NCBI GenBank assembly: GCA_041392805.1
Contig: JAWKLJ010000001.1
Location: forward strand, 186,001-250,000
Direction: 5' to 3'
DNA from: Saprospiraceae bacterium
Lineage (GTDB): Bacteria > Bacteroidota > Bacteroidia > Chitinophagales > Saprospiraceae
Length of the DNA stretch: 64,000 nucleotides
Of this stretch, positions 29,937 to 39,000 are shown one piece after another. The notes beneath the pieces are model-generated. The model searched no databases and had not been told where the DNA came from. It saw only the letters and a list, made by a program, of their open reading frames with translations. Each line of letters starts with the position of its first letter. The first letter of the stretch is position 1. A program made the position numbers and the translations under genes.

Positions 29937-30303
29937 CCTGTGAATTCAACTTCTTTTTTTGTCACTGACTCTCTCACTCAATTACGCTCTCCCTCCTTCA
30001 CGCTCCATTCCCACCCACGACCTAAAACCAGTCTTTCACCCCCCAATCTTCCTATTTCAATAGTTACCATCCTAACATAAAAAAAGAAAGGGTATTCTCG
30101 TATAGGCAAAAGCAACCAAAACGACCTAATAACCGCAACAACCACACAGATTAAAATTATTTTTAATGAACTTTAACCCAATTTGCTTAAATTTATCGGT
30201 AAGCTGATGAAACGTACAGATAATGGGGTATAACCATACGGAAGATTAACGCTTTGCATTCGATTAGGCCCCAACTTTTTTCATAAACAGATACCTCCAA
30301 AGG
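29937..30303. other. Leader of the EAD-FGE gene, no gene seen
   Basis: About 365 bp, C/T-rich in the first part and A/T-rich near 30150-30200. It should contain the promoter for the gene at 30304; no clear -7 box was identified. Confidence 0.4.
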
Positions 30304-32940
30304 ATGAAAAACCTGGCCTCACTCAAGGAACAACTCAAGGAAGCATTGGTGACCGACGGCATCGCCGCCACCATTAAATCCCTACGCCAGCAACTACCCC
30401 CTTCTTCTCCCAAAACCAATGCCCTACTACAGATACACGCGACCTTCAATGAATTAGAACAAAATGGCCTGAAAGGGGTGTTTACGGTCGATCAACTTAC
30501 TATTGCCTCCAATAAGCTCCGCGACCAACTGATGGGCTTCATTGATAGCCTGGAGGCAGACGACTTTGATGCCCAAACAAAACGTAGCCAGTTTTCGCCC
30601 AATCAGGAGGTTCGTAAAGGGCATGTGCTCTACCAGGTACCAAAGACGATGCAGCTTTTCGAAGAAAGCCGCTGCCTGGTACGCATTGCCTTCGATCGCG
30701 AAACGCTGCTGGAGGATCTACAACTAGGCGAGGATACCCACATCAGAGATAATGTTCGCCTGTCGGAATGGATGCGGGTGACCATCATCGACCCGGCCTC
30801 TTCTCCGGTGTTTGATATCCGTACGACCAGCGAAGCTGAACAAATCATTGATGAAGATGATCATACGGAATGGCGCTTTTATGTCAAACCTTTACAGGCA
30901 GGCCAACATGTCCTGGAACTCAAGGTAGTCATCATGATCGTCACCCAGGATGGTTCTATCCGGCCAAGAGAGAAAGTCCTCGAAGAAACCGTAGTGATTG
31001 TAGCAGAATCCGTCGCGGAAGAGGAAGTGTCCTTTCAGGAACTGGCTACCGACTTGTTAATGGGCGGTGGTGTCAAACGAAAGGCTACTACGGGTTCCAA
31101 TATTCGACTTCCTAAAAATGTACAGACCTTGGCTATTTTACTCCTTTTTGTCTTCGGCACTGGCTCCTTGGCCTATGCCGTGGCACCCCAACAGGTCGAT
31201 TGGATCAATACGCGCTATCTGCAAAATACCGAAGCGGCTTACGAAAACTTCATCGACAAGTACAAAGAAGAAGGCAGCCCCCTCATCGAAGATGCCACCT
31301 ACCACAAGGCTCGGGTTACACAGGATGCCACCAAATATGAGGATTATATTCAGGAATTTGAACAAGGGAAATTTATTGAAGAAGCGACCTGGAAAGTTGC
31401 CGAACTCACCGAAAAACCCGAAGCCTACGCCCGTTACATCTACAAATTTCCCGATACCATCCGTCAGCGAATCGTACAACAACGTCTTGCTTTAGCCAAG
31501 CAGTCCTTGCGCAAGATAGAACCTGTTTTGCGGGAGGCCGCTTTGCAATCGGATGATCTTGCTACCATCGATCGATACTTACAGATCTATCCAGAGAGTA
31601 CCGCTAAAGATTCCGTCCTACAGCGACTAGATGATTCTACGCTGTGGCTGGCATCTCGACAAGAAACTCCCGCTATCTTACCAGGCACGGCGTCCACCCT
31701 CTCCGAGCGATTGCTAACCTACACCAAGCAACGCAACAGCACCGCTGGCTTCCAGCATTTTATCCAAACCACAGCTGATCCCGCCCTCAAAGCAACTGCT
31801 AAACTGGAATTGACCAAACGGACGGAGGACAACACTATTGACCAATCCGCTGTTATTGCCCCACTTTCACCCGATCCGTCGGCTGTAGATCCTACCTCAC
31901 CGCCTGACAACAGGCCTGCGAGGGACACCGCTTCTGCGACTGAGCGTACGTCGAGGCAAGCGCCAACCACCACCACTCCTCAAAGTAATAAGAAGACCAA
32001 TCCGCCGCTGAAGGACCAGCCGACTGCCCAACAGGAGAACCAAACTCCAACCCAAAAGCCTGCAGAAAACCCGCCACTCGATGATACCCTGGCCATTCCT
32101 GCTACCGACGCGATGACGGCCAAAAACGATACGGAGCCCACGGAAGACACCATTGTCAACACCCCGCCGCCCAACCCCAAGAGCACCACCACCAGCCCCG
32201 ATAACATGGTTTTCATCAAGGGCGGCACTTTCGAAATGGGGGATGTTTGGGGTGATGGGGAAGATGATGAGAAACCACCCCATCAAGTTACTTTAAAGAG
32301 CTTTTACCTCGGGCGATTCGAGGTCACTTTTGATGAATACGACGCCTATTGCACGGCAACTGGTGCAACCTTGCCGGAGGATGAAGGCTGGGGCCGGGGA
32401 AAGCGACCGGCGATCAATGTCTCCTGGTTGGAGGCCGTTGCTTATTGTAATTGGCGAAGTGAACAGGAAGGTTTTCAAAAAGTCTACACCATCAATGGGT
32501 CCAATGTAACGGCCGACTGGTCGGCCGATGGTTATCGCCTCCCCACCGAAGCCGAATGGGAATTTGCGGCGCGAAGTGGCGGAAAGAAAGAAAAATGGGC
32601 CGGCACTTCGGAAGAAAGCAACTTAACCTCATTTGCTAATGGAACAGGAGAAAAAGATGGGTATGAATACACCGCCCCCGTCGGCACTTTCCGGGCCAAT
32701 ACCCTCGGCTTATTTGATATGAGTGGCAATGTTTGGGAGTGGTGCTGGGATTGGTATGGCGACTATTCATCCGCAGCGCAAACGGATCTCCAGGGGCCCT
32801 CCTCCGGAACGAGCCGCGTGTTGCGGGGCGGCTCGTGGGACTACGGCACCGCCAGCCTGCGTTGCACTCTTCGCGGCAGCAATACGCCTGGGGGCAGGTT
32901 CAGCTTCAACGGTTTCCGTCTTTCCAGGGCGGCACGTTAG
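30304..32940 (+). CDS. EAD - beta-domain - TM - FGE-sulfatase protein, probable DGR variable protein
   Basis: 878 residues. Residues 3-82 are an effector-associated domain (EAD; NALLQIHATFNELEQNGLKG … LRDQLMGFIDSLE) of the same type as the C-terminus of the next caspase. Residues about 100-240 are a beta-sandwich domain of unknown name (LYQVPKTMQLFEESRCLVRI, VFDIRTTSEAEQIIDED). A TM helix lies near 267-286 (TLAILLLFVFGTGSLAYAVA). Then come helical repeats, a Pro/Thr/Asn-rich linker (about 515-632) and a formylglycine-generating-enzyme-like C-lectin fold at 633-878 (MVFIKGGTFEMGD, YRLPTEAEWEFAARSG, FDMSGNVWEWCWDWY, RVLRGGSW, GFRLSRAAR). This fold in DGR systems binds ligands rather than acting enzymatically. 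The last 40 codons look retro-mutagenised. The C-terminal domain is richer in G/C than its neighbours. Model: outside-facing variable ligand binder, cytoplasmic EAD recruiting the EAD-caspase. Confidence 0.9.
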   Translation: MKNLASLKEQLKEALVTDGIAATIKSLRQQLPPSSPKTNALLQIHATFNELEQNGLKGVFTVDQLTIASNKLRDQLMGFIDSLEADDFDAQTKRSQFSPNQEVRKGHVLYQVPKTMQLFEESRCLVRIAFDRETLLEDLQLGEDTHIRDNVRLSEWMRVTIIDPASSPVFDIRTTSEAEQIIDEDDHTEWRFYVKPLQAGQHVLELKVVIMIVTQDGSIRPREKVLEETVVIVAESVAEEEVSFQELATDLLMGGGVKRKATTGSNIRLPKNVQTLAILLLFVFGTGSLAYAVAPQQVDWINTRYLQNTEAAYENFIDKYKEEGSPLIEDATYHKARVTQDATKYEDYIQEFEQGKFIEEATWKVAELTEKPEAYARYIYKFPDTIRQRIVQQRLALAKQSLRKIEPVLREAALQSDDLATIDRYLQIYPESTAKDSVLQRLDDSTLWLASRQETPAILPGTASTLSERLLTYTKQRNSTAGFQHFIQTTADPALKATAKLELTKRTEDNTIDQSAVIAPLSPDPSAVDPTSPPDNRPARDTASATERTSRQAPTTTTPQSNKKTNPPLKDQPTAQQENQTPTQKPAENPPLDDTLAIPATDAMTAKNDTEPTEDTIVNTPPPNPKSTTTSPDNMVFIKGGTFEMGDVWGDGEDDEKPPHQVTLKSFYLGRFEVTFDEYDAYCTATGATLPEDEGWGRGKRPAINVSWLEAVAYCNWRSEQEGFQKVYTINGSNVTADWSADGYRLPTEAEWEFAARSGGKKEKWAGTSEESNLTSFANGTGEKDGYEYTAPVGTFRANTLGLFDMSGNVWEWCWDWYGDYSSAAQTDLQGPSSGTSRVLRGGSWDYGTASLRCTLRGSNTPGGRFSFNGFRLSRAAR
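32821..32940 (+). other. Putative DGR variable region (VR)
   Basis: After RGGSW, codons at 32839-32856 are GAC TAC GGC ACC GCC AGC, then TGC (32863), GGC AGC (32875), GGC (32893) and TTC AGC TTC AAC (32899-32910), while intervening residues follow the conserved lectin frame (L-R, N-T-P, G-F-R-L). A run of NNC codons at ligand-facing positions is what adenine-specific mutagenesis of AAC codons produces in DGRs. The template repeat and reverse transcriptase are not in this window. Confidence 0.6.
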
Positions 32941-32972
32941 CTTCTAACTTTTTTACCTTTTTACCATCATTA

Positions 32973-33010
32973 TTAAGCCCTATGGCAGCTTAGGCTGCCA
33001 TAGGGCTTAA
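32973..33010 (+). terminator. Perfect 17-bp hairpin with T-run (terminator; possibly DGR target hairpin)
   Basis: TTAAGCCCTATGGCAGC (32973-32989), loop TTAG, exact inverted arm 32994-33010, then eight T. Strong intrinsic terminator 33 bp after the stop codon. Hairpins at this position downstream of the VR are also required in characterised DGRs. Confidence 0.85.
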
Positions 33011-33261
33011 TTTTTTTTCACCATAATGGTAACAATATATCCTTTCAAGGAATAAAGATATATCGAAGATCAATTTACAATATATATACCAATACCTTAT
33101 ATATGCTTGTGCCTTCTACCCACTACCCGTACTATTTCAATAGATAACAGGTCTTAATTTAGCACAGAAAATGAATAATTTGTAACTTGAGCAAGTAAGG
33201 AATGAGTTCTAATGCAGGAAAGCTGGAAGCATTTGTCTGTAACAGTAAATTATTCAATACT

Positions 33262-34416
33262 ATGCCAAACAAAGAAGACATCTCCATAGACTTACCCCCA
33301 CAATGGGCCGGATCCCATCCTAATGGAAAGACGTATCTTCTTTTTATTGCCATCGATAGGTATACCAATGGCGTCACCCCATTGTCAAATGCCGTGCGCG
33401 ATGCCGAGGCCGTTGCCCAATGCTTGCTGGACCACTACGAGCTAGATGAAAAACATTGCAAAATGTTAATAAATGAAGAGGCGACAAATGAAACTATCAC
33501 TCAGGCTTTTGATGAGTACCTCGCTTTACTTACCGATCAGGACAACCTCCTGTTTTATTTTTCCGGGCACGGTTTTTATCATAACCCAACCAAAAAAGGG
33601 TATTGGCTGACGGCTGAGGCAAAATCGGGACAAAGACACACCTTCTTTTCCAATGATGAGGTCATCAGTTTTGTTCATCATCTCAAAGCGCGCCACGTGT
33701 TCGGCATTGTGGATTCTTGTTTTTCTGCGGCGCTGTTTGCGGACCGAAAAGCAGATCCGACCGTCAGTCGTCGCTACAATATACCCTCCCGCTGGCTACT
33801 CACTGCGGGTCGATTAGAACCCGTCTCCGACGGTTCCCTGGGCGATCATAGCCCTTTTGCCAAAGCCTTGCTGACACAACTTACCTATCAGGAAAAACCA
33901 CACCTCTGGGTAAGTGAGCTTTGTTTTAATGTTCTGGAAGGGGTGACGGATAATACGGAGCAACAACTCCCCCGCGGACAACCACTGCAAAACGCAGGTA
34001 ATCAGGGTGGCGAATTTGTTTTATTGAGAAAGGGGCAAGCCATTCCTTTGACTGGGCCTATCTTGAGTGATACTTCCGTTAAGGATCCGATAAAGAAAGA
34101 AAACAGGGAAGAAATTGAAAAAATTCCTACGCGCCCAATCGACCTCAAAGACAAAACACTAGCGGAAATAAAAGATACCTTAGAGGAGTTAGTACCTGAA
34201 GAAGAGTGGCAACTGATTTTCGATCTCTTGAAAGCATTCCTTGGTCGAGGAAGAAAAAGAAATACATTGCTACAATTGATGGCCAGGTACAACAGCATCA
34301 AAAAAGAGGATACCCTGAACACCCAGTCTCCCGAACAAATTAGAATTAGTTATAATAGAATCCGTCATGACTTTCTTACATTTATTAATGATTTGAATGA
34401 AAGAGATAGGCAATAA
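33262..34416 (+). CDS. Caspase (peptidase C14) with C-terminal effector-associated domain
   Basis: 384 residues from the ATG at 33262 (MPNKEDISID), chosen because the paralogue at 34868 begins MPKRDEIPIN; an in-frame ATG at 33202 would add 20 residues. Caspase fold at about 22-260 with the core strand TYLLFIAIDRYTNGVTPLSNAVRDA, His in FYFSGHGF (H103) and Cys in GIVDSCFSAALF (C153). Residues about 290-384 are an EAD (LKDKTLAEIKDTLEELV … NTLLQLMARYNSIKKEDTLN … NRIRHDFLTFINDLNE), homologous to the N-terminus of the preceding FGE protein. Lies 320 bp after that gene, separated by a terminator. Probably recruited or activated through EAD-EAD contact (inference from the known role of EADs as homotypic adaptors). 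Confidence 0.9.
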   Translation: MPNKEDISIDLPPQWAGSHPNGKTYLLFIAIDRYTNGVTPLSNAVRDAEAVAQCLLDHYELDEKHCKMLINEEATNETITQAFDEYLALLTDQDNLLFYFSGHGFYHNPTKKGYWLTAEAKSGQRHTFFSNDEVISFVHHLKARHVFGIVDSCFSAALFADRKADPTVSRRYNIPSRWLLTAGRLEPVSDGSLGDHSPFAKALLTQLTYQEKPHLWVSELCFNVLEGVTDNTEQQLPRGQPLQNAGNQGGEFVLLRKGQAIPLTGPILSDTSVKDPIKKENREEIEKIPTRPIDLKDKTLAEIKDTLEELVPEEEWQLIFDLLKAFLGRGRKRNTLLQLMARYNSIKKEDTLNTQSPEQIRISYNRIRHDFLTFINDLNERDRQ

Positions 34417-34833
34417 GGTCGTTTAATTGGCCGTATGTATATAACCTGTTTTGCCTTTATGTTTTTTGAAGCATGGGCTTCAGCCATTTTTTTCGTTTTA
34501 TTCCATCCAAATACTTAGAAAGTCTAAGCTCAAAAGTAAATCCATGAAATTTACAACTGTTCGACATAAATTATTTTTTATATAACAATACTTACCTAAT
34601 TTTTTATTAACTTACAGCGCCATATATTTTAAAGCCTATTTAGTTAGTCATCCCATTCACTAACCCAAATTGGCATTTCACTTTAGACTACGATGTCTTC
34701 CCTTGTTATTATCAATTCCCTTATTATTCTTTGTCATCTTTGTGAAATCAAAGCAACCAGATTGAGCGATCTGTATCAGTTCGCATCGACTTATTGAACT
34801 ATCGAAATATAGGCTACAGGTGACTACCTTAGC
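34417..34833. other. Non-coding gap between two caspase genes
   Basis: About 420 bp, A/T rich, no plausible gene; ends at a TAnnTTTG promoter box. Confidence 0.45.
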
Positions 34834-34841
34834 TATATTTG
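34834..34841 (+). promoter_or_regulatory. Putative -7 box of the caspase-motor operon
   Basis: TATATTTG fits TAnnTTTG exactly and lies 27 bp before the ATG at 34868, the first gene of a tightly packed six-gene operon. A matching -33 TTTG is not evident. Confidence 0.5.
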
Positions 34842-34867
34842 ATATTTAGTTTAAATCATTGAAGCAT

Positions 34868-36268
34868 ATGCCTAAGCGTGATGAAATACCAATCAATGAA
34901 GAATATCAAAGAAAAGAAATGCCCTTTGGTCGGAACTTTCTTCTCATTATAGGTATCAACAAGTACACTAATGGGATTACGCAACTCAATAATGCTGTGC
35001 CTGATGCGGTTGCCTTTAGGGATTGTTTACTGCAACAATATCAATTTAATGAGGAGAACTGTATTAGCTTGCTCGATGAAAATGCAACTTATGATCGAAT
35101 AATTAATCAATTTGACACCTTGACTACGCGCCTGAATGAAAATGACAACCTGGTGTTCTACTTCTCTGGGCATGGTGTTTTTATTGATCAAATTGGTACG
35201 GGCTTTTGGCTTTTGGCAAATTCTCAAAAAGGAAAGCGTCATACTTTTCTACCCAATGATGAAATAATACGATTGATCCGTAATTCAAAGGCAAAACACA
35301 TTTTTGGAATAGTGGATTCTTGCTTCTCTGGCGCTCTTTTCAGAAATCAGCAGCAACAATTTTCGTCTCGAAGGTATAATTACAAATCTCGATACTTACT
35401 TACTTCTGGGAGGCTCGAAACTGTTGAGGATGGGATACCAGGCAAACATAGTCCTTTCGCTCAATGCCTTCTCGATCACTTAAAAAATACGCCTGATGAT
35501 TATACATGGGGAGGTAGTCTTTGCCGGGTTGTTTTGGACAATTTCACTTACGACCATAATTTACAGCAACCTTGTGGTGAACCATTGCATGGCGTGGGCC
35601 ATAGAAATGGGGAATTTATTTTCCTTAAAAAGGACGTCAATGCTTCAGAGACTATCTTAAATATCCCTAATAAGGAAAATCCTTTTCTTCAGGAAGATAT
35701 AATTTATGATAATGCAGAAAATCATAAAATAGACGGTCGGTACAATATTAAAAAAATTGATCAGCTGAACATCAATACAGGAGAACGAATTACTAACAAT
35801 TATTACGCTGATAAACATATGGCTGAGGATAAGAAAAAGCAGCCGATGCAAGCTTCAAAGGCCGAATCTTTTGATTTCCTTTTACTCCTAGAGGATCTGA
35901 AACAACTAGAAAATGATCATGCTGAAAAAAGGGTTTTGATCAAACTAGTGGAAAGTGCTTACAAGACCTTCCTAATACAACCCGAAAATGGAATATACCA
36001 GCTACATAATATTTTTCTCCAATTGATTAACAAGCAAGCCTCCGAGTTGAAAGAGGTACCGCTGCCTGATCAAGCAAAACAACATCTACTTAATAACCTT
36101 GATAGTCTTTTTACATTACTAAGTTCATCATCTATTGAGAAACCGGCTATAGAAGTACTACTTCGTGAGACTCGCTTAATTCCTGTATGGTACCAGATAG
36201 ATGTTGAGCTTTCTGAAAAAATTCAAAATTTATTGCAAATAATCACCTTTTGGTACAATTCAATTTAA
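34868..36268 (+). CDS. Caspase (peptidase C14), first gene of caspase-motor operon
   Basis: 466 residues from the ATG at 34868. Caspase fold at about 20-265, close paralogue of the preceding caspase (GRNFLLIIGINKYTNGITQL), His in FYFSGHGV (H102) and Cys in GIVDSCFSGALF (C152). Instead of the EAD there is an Asn-rich linker (about 295-318, NINTGERITNNYYADKH) and a 130-residue all-helical domain of unknown type (about 335-466, LLEDLKQLENDHAEKRVLIK). The linker's NIN…NNYY pattern is echoed in the last operon gene's N-terminus. Stop at 36268 is 4 bp from the ZorA-like start. Predicted cytoplasmic protease, the likely effector of the operon. Confidence 0.9.
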   Translation: MPKRDEIPINEEYQRKEMPFGRNFLLIIGINKYTNGITQLNNAVPDAVAFRDCLLQQYQFNEENCISLLDENATYDRIINQFDTLTTRLNENDNLVFYFSGHGVFIDQIGTGFWLLANSQKGKRHTFLPNDEIIRLIRNSKAKHIFGIVDSCFSGALFRNQQQQFSSRRYNYKSRYLLTSGRLETVEDGIPGKHSPFAQCLLDHLKNTPDDYTWGGSLCRVVLDNFTYDHNLQQPCGEPLHGVGHRNGEFIFLKKDVNASETILNIPNKENPFLQEDIIYDNAENHKIDGRYNIKKIDQLNINTGERITNNYYADKHMAEDKKKQPMQASKAESFDFLLLLEDLKQLENDHAEKRVLIKLVESAYKTFLIQPENGIYQLHNIFLQLINKQASELKEVPLPDQAKQHLLNNLDSLFTLLSSSSIEKPAIEVLLRETRLIPVWYQIDVELSEKIQNLLQIITFWYNSI

Positions 36269-36272
36269 TCTA

Positions 36273-37466
36273 ATGAAACCTGATATTCTATTACTCCAAA
36301 ATTCATTCTTTGATCTAATGTGGTTGAACAACACGCCTATTGCACAATTCATCATTCTGATCATAACAAGCCTGTTGGTGGTAACTATATATGTTTTCTG
36401 GCGCCAGTGGACTAGGTTTGACAATGAAGAACGAGGACTAAAGAAAGTACAACACAACCTGGACAACTGGAGACAAGGTCATACAGAAACAGAGGATGAG
36501 GCACTGGTAAAAGATGATGAAGATTTGCAGGTTTTACACCAAGCTCCTATCCCTTTGCTACAGGAGGGTGTACATCAAGATTTAATCATTTATGACAGAC
36601 TGGACACCTTGCAAGAAAACAAAATAACGAGAAGTAGAATTAATGTTGGTGTCCTGCAAAACCTAGCAGTTCTTAAGGAAAACAAGGAATGGACTGCTCA
36701 TTTTCCCCAGTATGCCATGACGCTCGCTATGTTGCTTGGTATGCTCGGCACTTTCATTGGCTTGACGTTGATGGTTGGCGATATTTCAGAGAGCTTGAAA
36801 AATATCGGACAACAGAGTGGCGATGCTAGTAACATTAAAGAATTTAGTGATTCATTTAACAGCATTAGGAATACGCTTGGAGGGGTCGGTACCGCTTTCT
36901 CAACAACCCTGGCGGGTTTGGTATGTACTATACTCTCCTCTTTCATGAACTACCTCATTAACCAAAGAAGAGCCAAATATTTCAACCAGTTAGAACAATT
37001 TACAGTACAAGAGCTTCTCCCATATACCTTCCCAAATCTCGAAGAAAAATCAATGCTCGAAACTATTGAGGATCAATTGGAAGATAGTTTCACGAACCTC
37101 AAGGAAACGATAGATCTAAATAATACTTCACTAGGAGAACTGAATGGCCTTTATAAAAAATTTGATAGCATTGAGGATACACTTAGAAATGTCTTAACAT
37201 CCGGCGGTACTTCCGAAATCCAAGGAGTTATTCGCGAATTAAATACCGTTAATACATCCTTGGTAGAAATGATAAAAAAATATAAGAATGAGCAGATGTT
37301 GGAAGACTTCCGGAACCTTACAGGACACCACAAAAAATATGTCAATAGTCTTAATGGAATCTTGACAGAATCCAAGTGGATCCCTGCTACTAAGACCTTT
37401 CTCGTAGCTATTGCTGGTTTCCTTTTTCTAATTGCCTTATTTCTAGGTATTGGCCTAGTTCAATAA
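36273..37466 (+). CDS. MotA/TolQ/ExbB-type proton channel subunit, ZorA-like
   Basis: 397 residues. TM1 at about 22-43 (IAQFIILIITSLLVVTIYVF), a cytoplasmic segment of about 100 residues, TM2 at 147-168 (YAMTLAMLLGMLGTFIGLTL) and TM3 at about 203-228 (GGVGTAFSTTLAGLVCTILS). These carry the GxLGTFxGL and GxGTAFxTTLxGL signatures of the MotA/TolQ/ExbB/ZorA superfamily. A helical tail follows, then a last TM at about 372-396. Pairs with the next gene as the stator of a proton-driven motor; spacing 4 bp to each neighbour. The classical Zorya ZorA has a long C-terminal tail; here it is about 140 residues and membrane-anchored at its end, which is unusual. Confidence 0.88.
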   Translation: MKPDILLLQNSFFDLMWLNNTPIAQFIILIITSLLVVTIYVFWRQWTRFDNEERGLKKVQHNLDNWRQGHTETEDEALVKDDEDLQVLHQAPIPLLQEGVHQDLIIYDRLDTLQENKITRSRINVGVLQNLAVLKENKEWTAHFPQYAMTLAMLLGMLGTFIGLTLMVGDISESLKNIGQQSGDASNIKEFSDSFNSIRNTLGGVGTAFSTTLAGLVCTILSSFMNYLINQRRAKYFNQLEQFTVQELLPYTFPNLEEKSMLETIEDQLEDSFTNLKETIDLNNTSLGELNGLYKKFDSIEDTLRNVLTSGGTSEIQGVIRELNTVNTSLVEMIKKYKNEQMLEDFRNLTGHHKKYVNSLNGILTESKWIPATKTFLVAIAGFLFLIALFLGIGLVQ

Positions 37467-37470
37467 TCTG

Positions 37471-38109
37471 ATGAACATGAAAATGCAAGAACAAGAATTC
37501 AGTGTATGGCCTCTGATGATTGATATGCTCACTTCGCTACTTATCATCATTATTCTTTTTAATTTCTTTGATGAGATTCTCCGTCCCGAGAATTTGGAGC
37601 AGAAGTTAGTTGAAATTCGGAGAGCTCAATTTCTTGAGGAATTTACGGCTTCCTTTAACGAGGAACTAAGGAGTAATAAAATTCAAATTGATTCCAAATT
37701 TGACTATTTACAAATCACATTCTCAGATCGTATTCTATTTGGCTCTGGGAGCTTTCAGCTCAACCCTCAGGGTGCAGCAATTTTAGGCAGGTTTAGAAAT
37801 TTAATACCTTCCAATGCCAAAAATAAAATCATCAACTTTATCCAAGTGGAAGGGCATACTGACCCGAACCGTATTTCAAATTCTTTCACTTTCCCTGTAG
37901 ATAACTGGGATTTATCTGCTGCACGGGCCATCGCCGTCGTTCGATTTTTGATTGACACTAACAATAAGAATCAAGTTCTTCCCTCTTTGTTTTCTGCTAA
38001 TGGTTTTGGACAATTTCAACCTGTTTCTAAAGACGACAATAAGAATAGACGAATAGAGATCAAAGTATATTTTTCCGATAAACAATCTACTATCAATGGT
38101 CAAGGTTAA
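37471..38109 (+). CDS. MotB/OmpA-type subunit, ZorB-like
   Basis: 212 residues. One N-terminal TM (13-33, WPLMIDMLTSLLIIIILFNF) has an Asp (D18) at the position of the proton-carrying Asp of MotB/ZorB. A linker follows, then an OmpA/MotB peptidoglycan-binding domain at about 80-205 (ILFGSGSFQLNPQGAAIL, VEGHTDPN, NWDLSAARAIAVVRFL, NGFGQFQPV, NRRIEIKVYF). It anchors the motor to peptidoglycan. Its end overlaps the start of the next gene by 14 bp, so translation is coupled. Adjacent ZorA-like gene and operon setting favour a Zorya-like role over flagellar or Tol function. Confidence 0.9.
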   Translation: MNMKMQEQEFSVWPLMIDMLTSLLIIIILFNFFDEILRPENLEQKLVEIRRAQFLEEFTASFNEELRSNKIQIDSKFDYLQITFSDRILFGSGSFQLNPQGAAILGRFRNLIPSNAKNKIINFIQVEGHTDPNRISNSFTFPVDNWDLSAARAIAVVRFLIDTNNKNQVLPSLFSANGFGQFQPVSKDDNKNRRIEIKVYFSDKQSTINGQG

Positions 38110-38962
38110 TCGATTAAGAAATCTACTAAGAAAATGGCGATCCGCATTAATCACTGATGAGGAGGTGAGAATTGGGTTTGAAGAGGTATTAGAAAAATCA
38201 GTAGCATACACAGAGGAATACAATATATATCGAAATGAACTGAGGACATTTGATTGGGATAACTTCAAAAAATATCAGAAAATCAATACAGAAGCGGCTA
38301 AAGCTATTGAAAGCGGTACAAGAAAGGGATATAAGAAAGCCATTCTATTAATCAATGAGGGAAAGAGAATCCGAAAACAGTTGTTGCTTGTTATTGACAC
38401 TATTAACAGGCTAAACGAAGGAAAGCAGCTCCTAAAATCAATAGAAAAAAGTATTAATTCTCGCTGGCTCAAAAAGATGCCATCGATTATCCTTATTTAT
38501 AGATACCTCAAAGAAGCAGAGGACCTGATGAAAATGCAGAACTTCTTAGAGGCTAACGTTTTGATCAATTCTTGCATCCAGGATATTCACGGGGCAAAAT
38601 CGAGTCAAGATCCGAGTATTAGTCCAAAAGCAGATTTACAGCTACTGATTGATATTTTTCGGGATACTCAGAAATGGGCAACCTATTGTCCTCAACCACA
38701 ACTGGCTATTGAAGGAAAAGTAGACATGCTAATTATCGAGCTGATAGAAAACGGTCAAATCAAGTTTGCCAAGAGGTTGATTGAAGACCTTAAGTATCTT
38801 TCTAAAAACAGGATAGCCTTCCACAAGATTATAAAGGCATATAAAGATAGTATGTCCAAAGAGCAAGTGTTGAAAGTTAAAACCGCATTGGAATCAGATG
38901 GCTGGATCAGTGGCAGTAACTTCTTATTAGAACGCGAAATTTCCTCCATCATACAGGAGTAA
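38096..38962 (+). CDS. Helical protein of unknown function in caspase-motor operon
   Basis: 288 residues, no signal peptide, strongly helical and basic (VNRLRNLLRKWRSALITDEE, KAIESGTRKGYKKAILLINE, YLKEAEDLMKMQNFLEANVL). TPR/HEAT-like helical hairpins are plausible but no repeat consensus is visible. Begins inside the end of the ZorB-like gene (14-bp overlap) and is followed by a 38-bp gap, so it is firmly part of the operon. By position it corresponds to ZorC in type I Zorya, but I see no sequence evidence of homology. Function unknown. Confidence 0.78.
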   Translation: MVKVNRLRNLLRKWRSALITDEEVRIGFEEVLEKSVAYTEEYNIYRNELRTFDWDNFKKYQKINTEAAKAIESGTRKGYKKAILLINEGKRIRKQLLLVIDTINRLNEGKQLLKSIEKSINSRWLKKMPSIILIYRYLKEAEDLMKMQNFLEANVLINSCIQDIHGAKSSQDPSISPKADLQLLIDIFRDTQKWATYCPQPQLAIEGKVDMLIIELIENGQIKFAKRLIEDLKYLSKNRIAFHKIIKAYKDSMSKEQVLKVKTALESDGWISGSNFLLEREISSIIQE

Positions 38963-39000
38963 TGACCGAACCACATAAATTTAATCAATAAACTAATAAC

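Noticed and set aside
31897..32286. Several long open frames on the minus strand opposite the EAD-FGE gene
   Set aside because: They are shadows of the C/G-rich Pro/Thr linker codons; low-complexity products, no start context and no family.
30304..33010. A complete diversity-generating retroelement
   Set aside because: No reverse transcriptase and no template repeat resembling 32821-32940 with AAC codons is present in the window.
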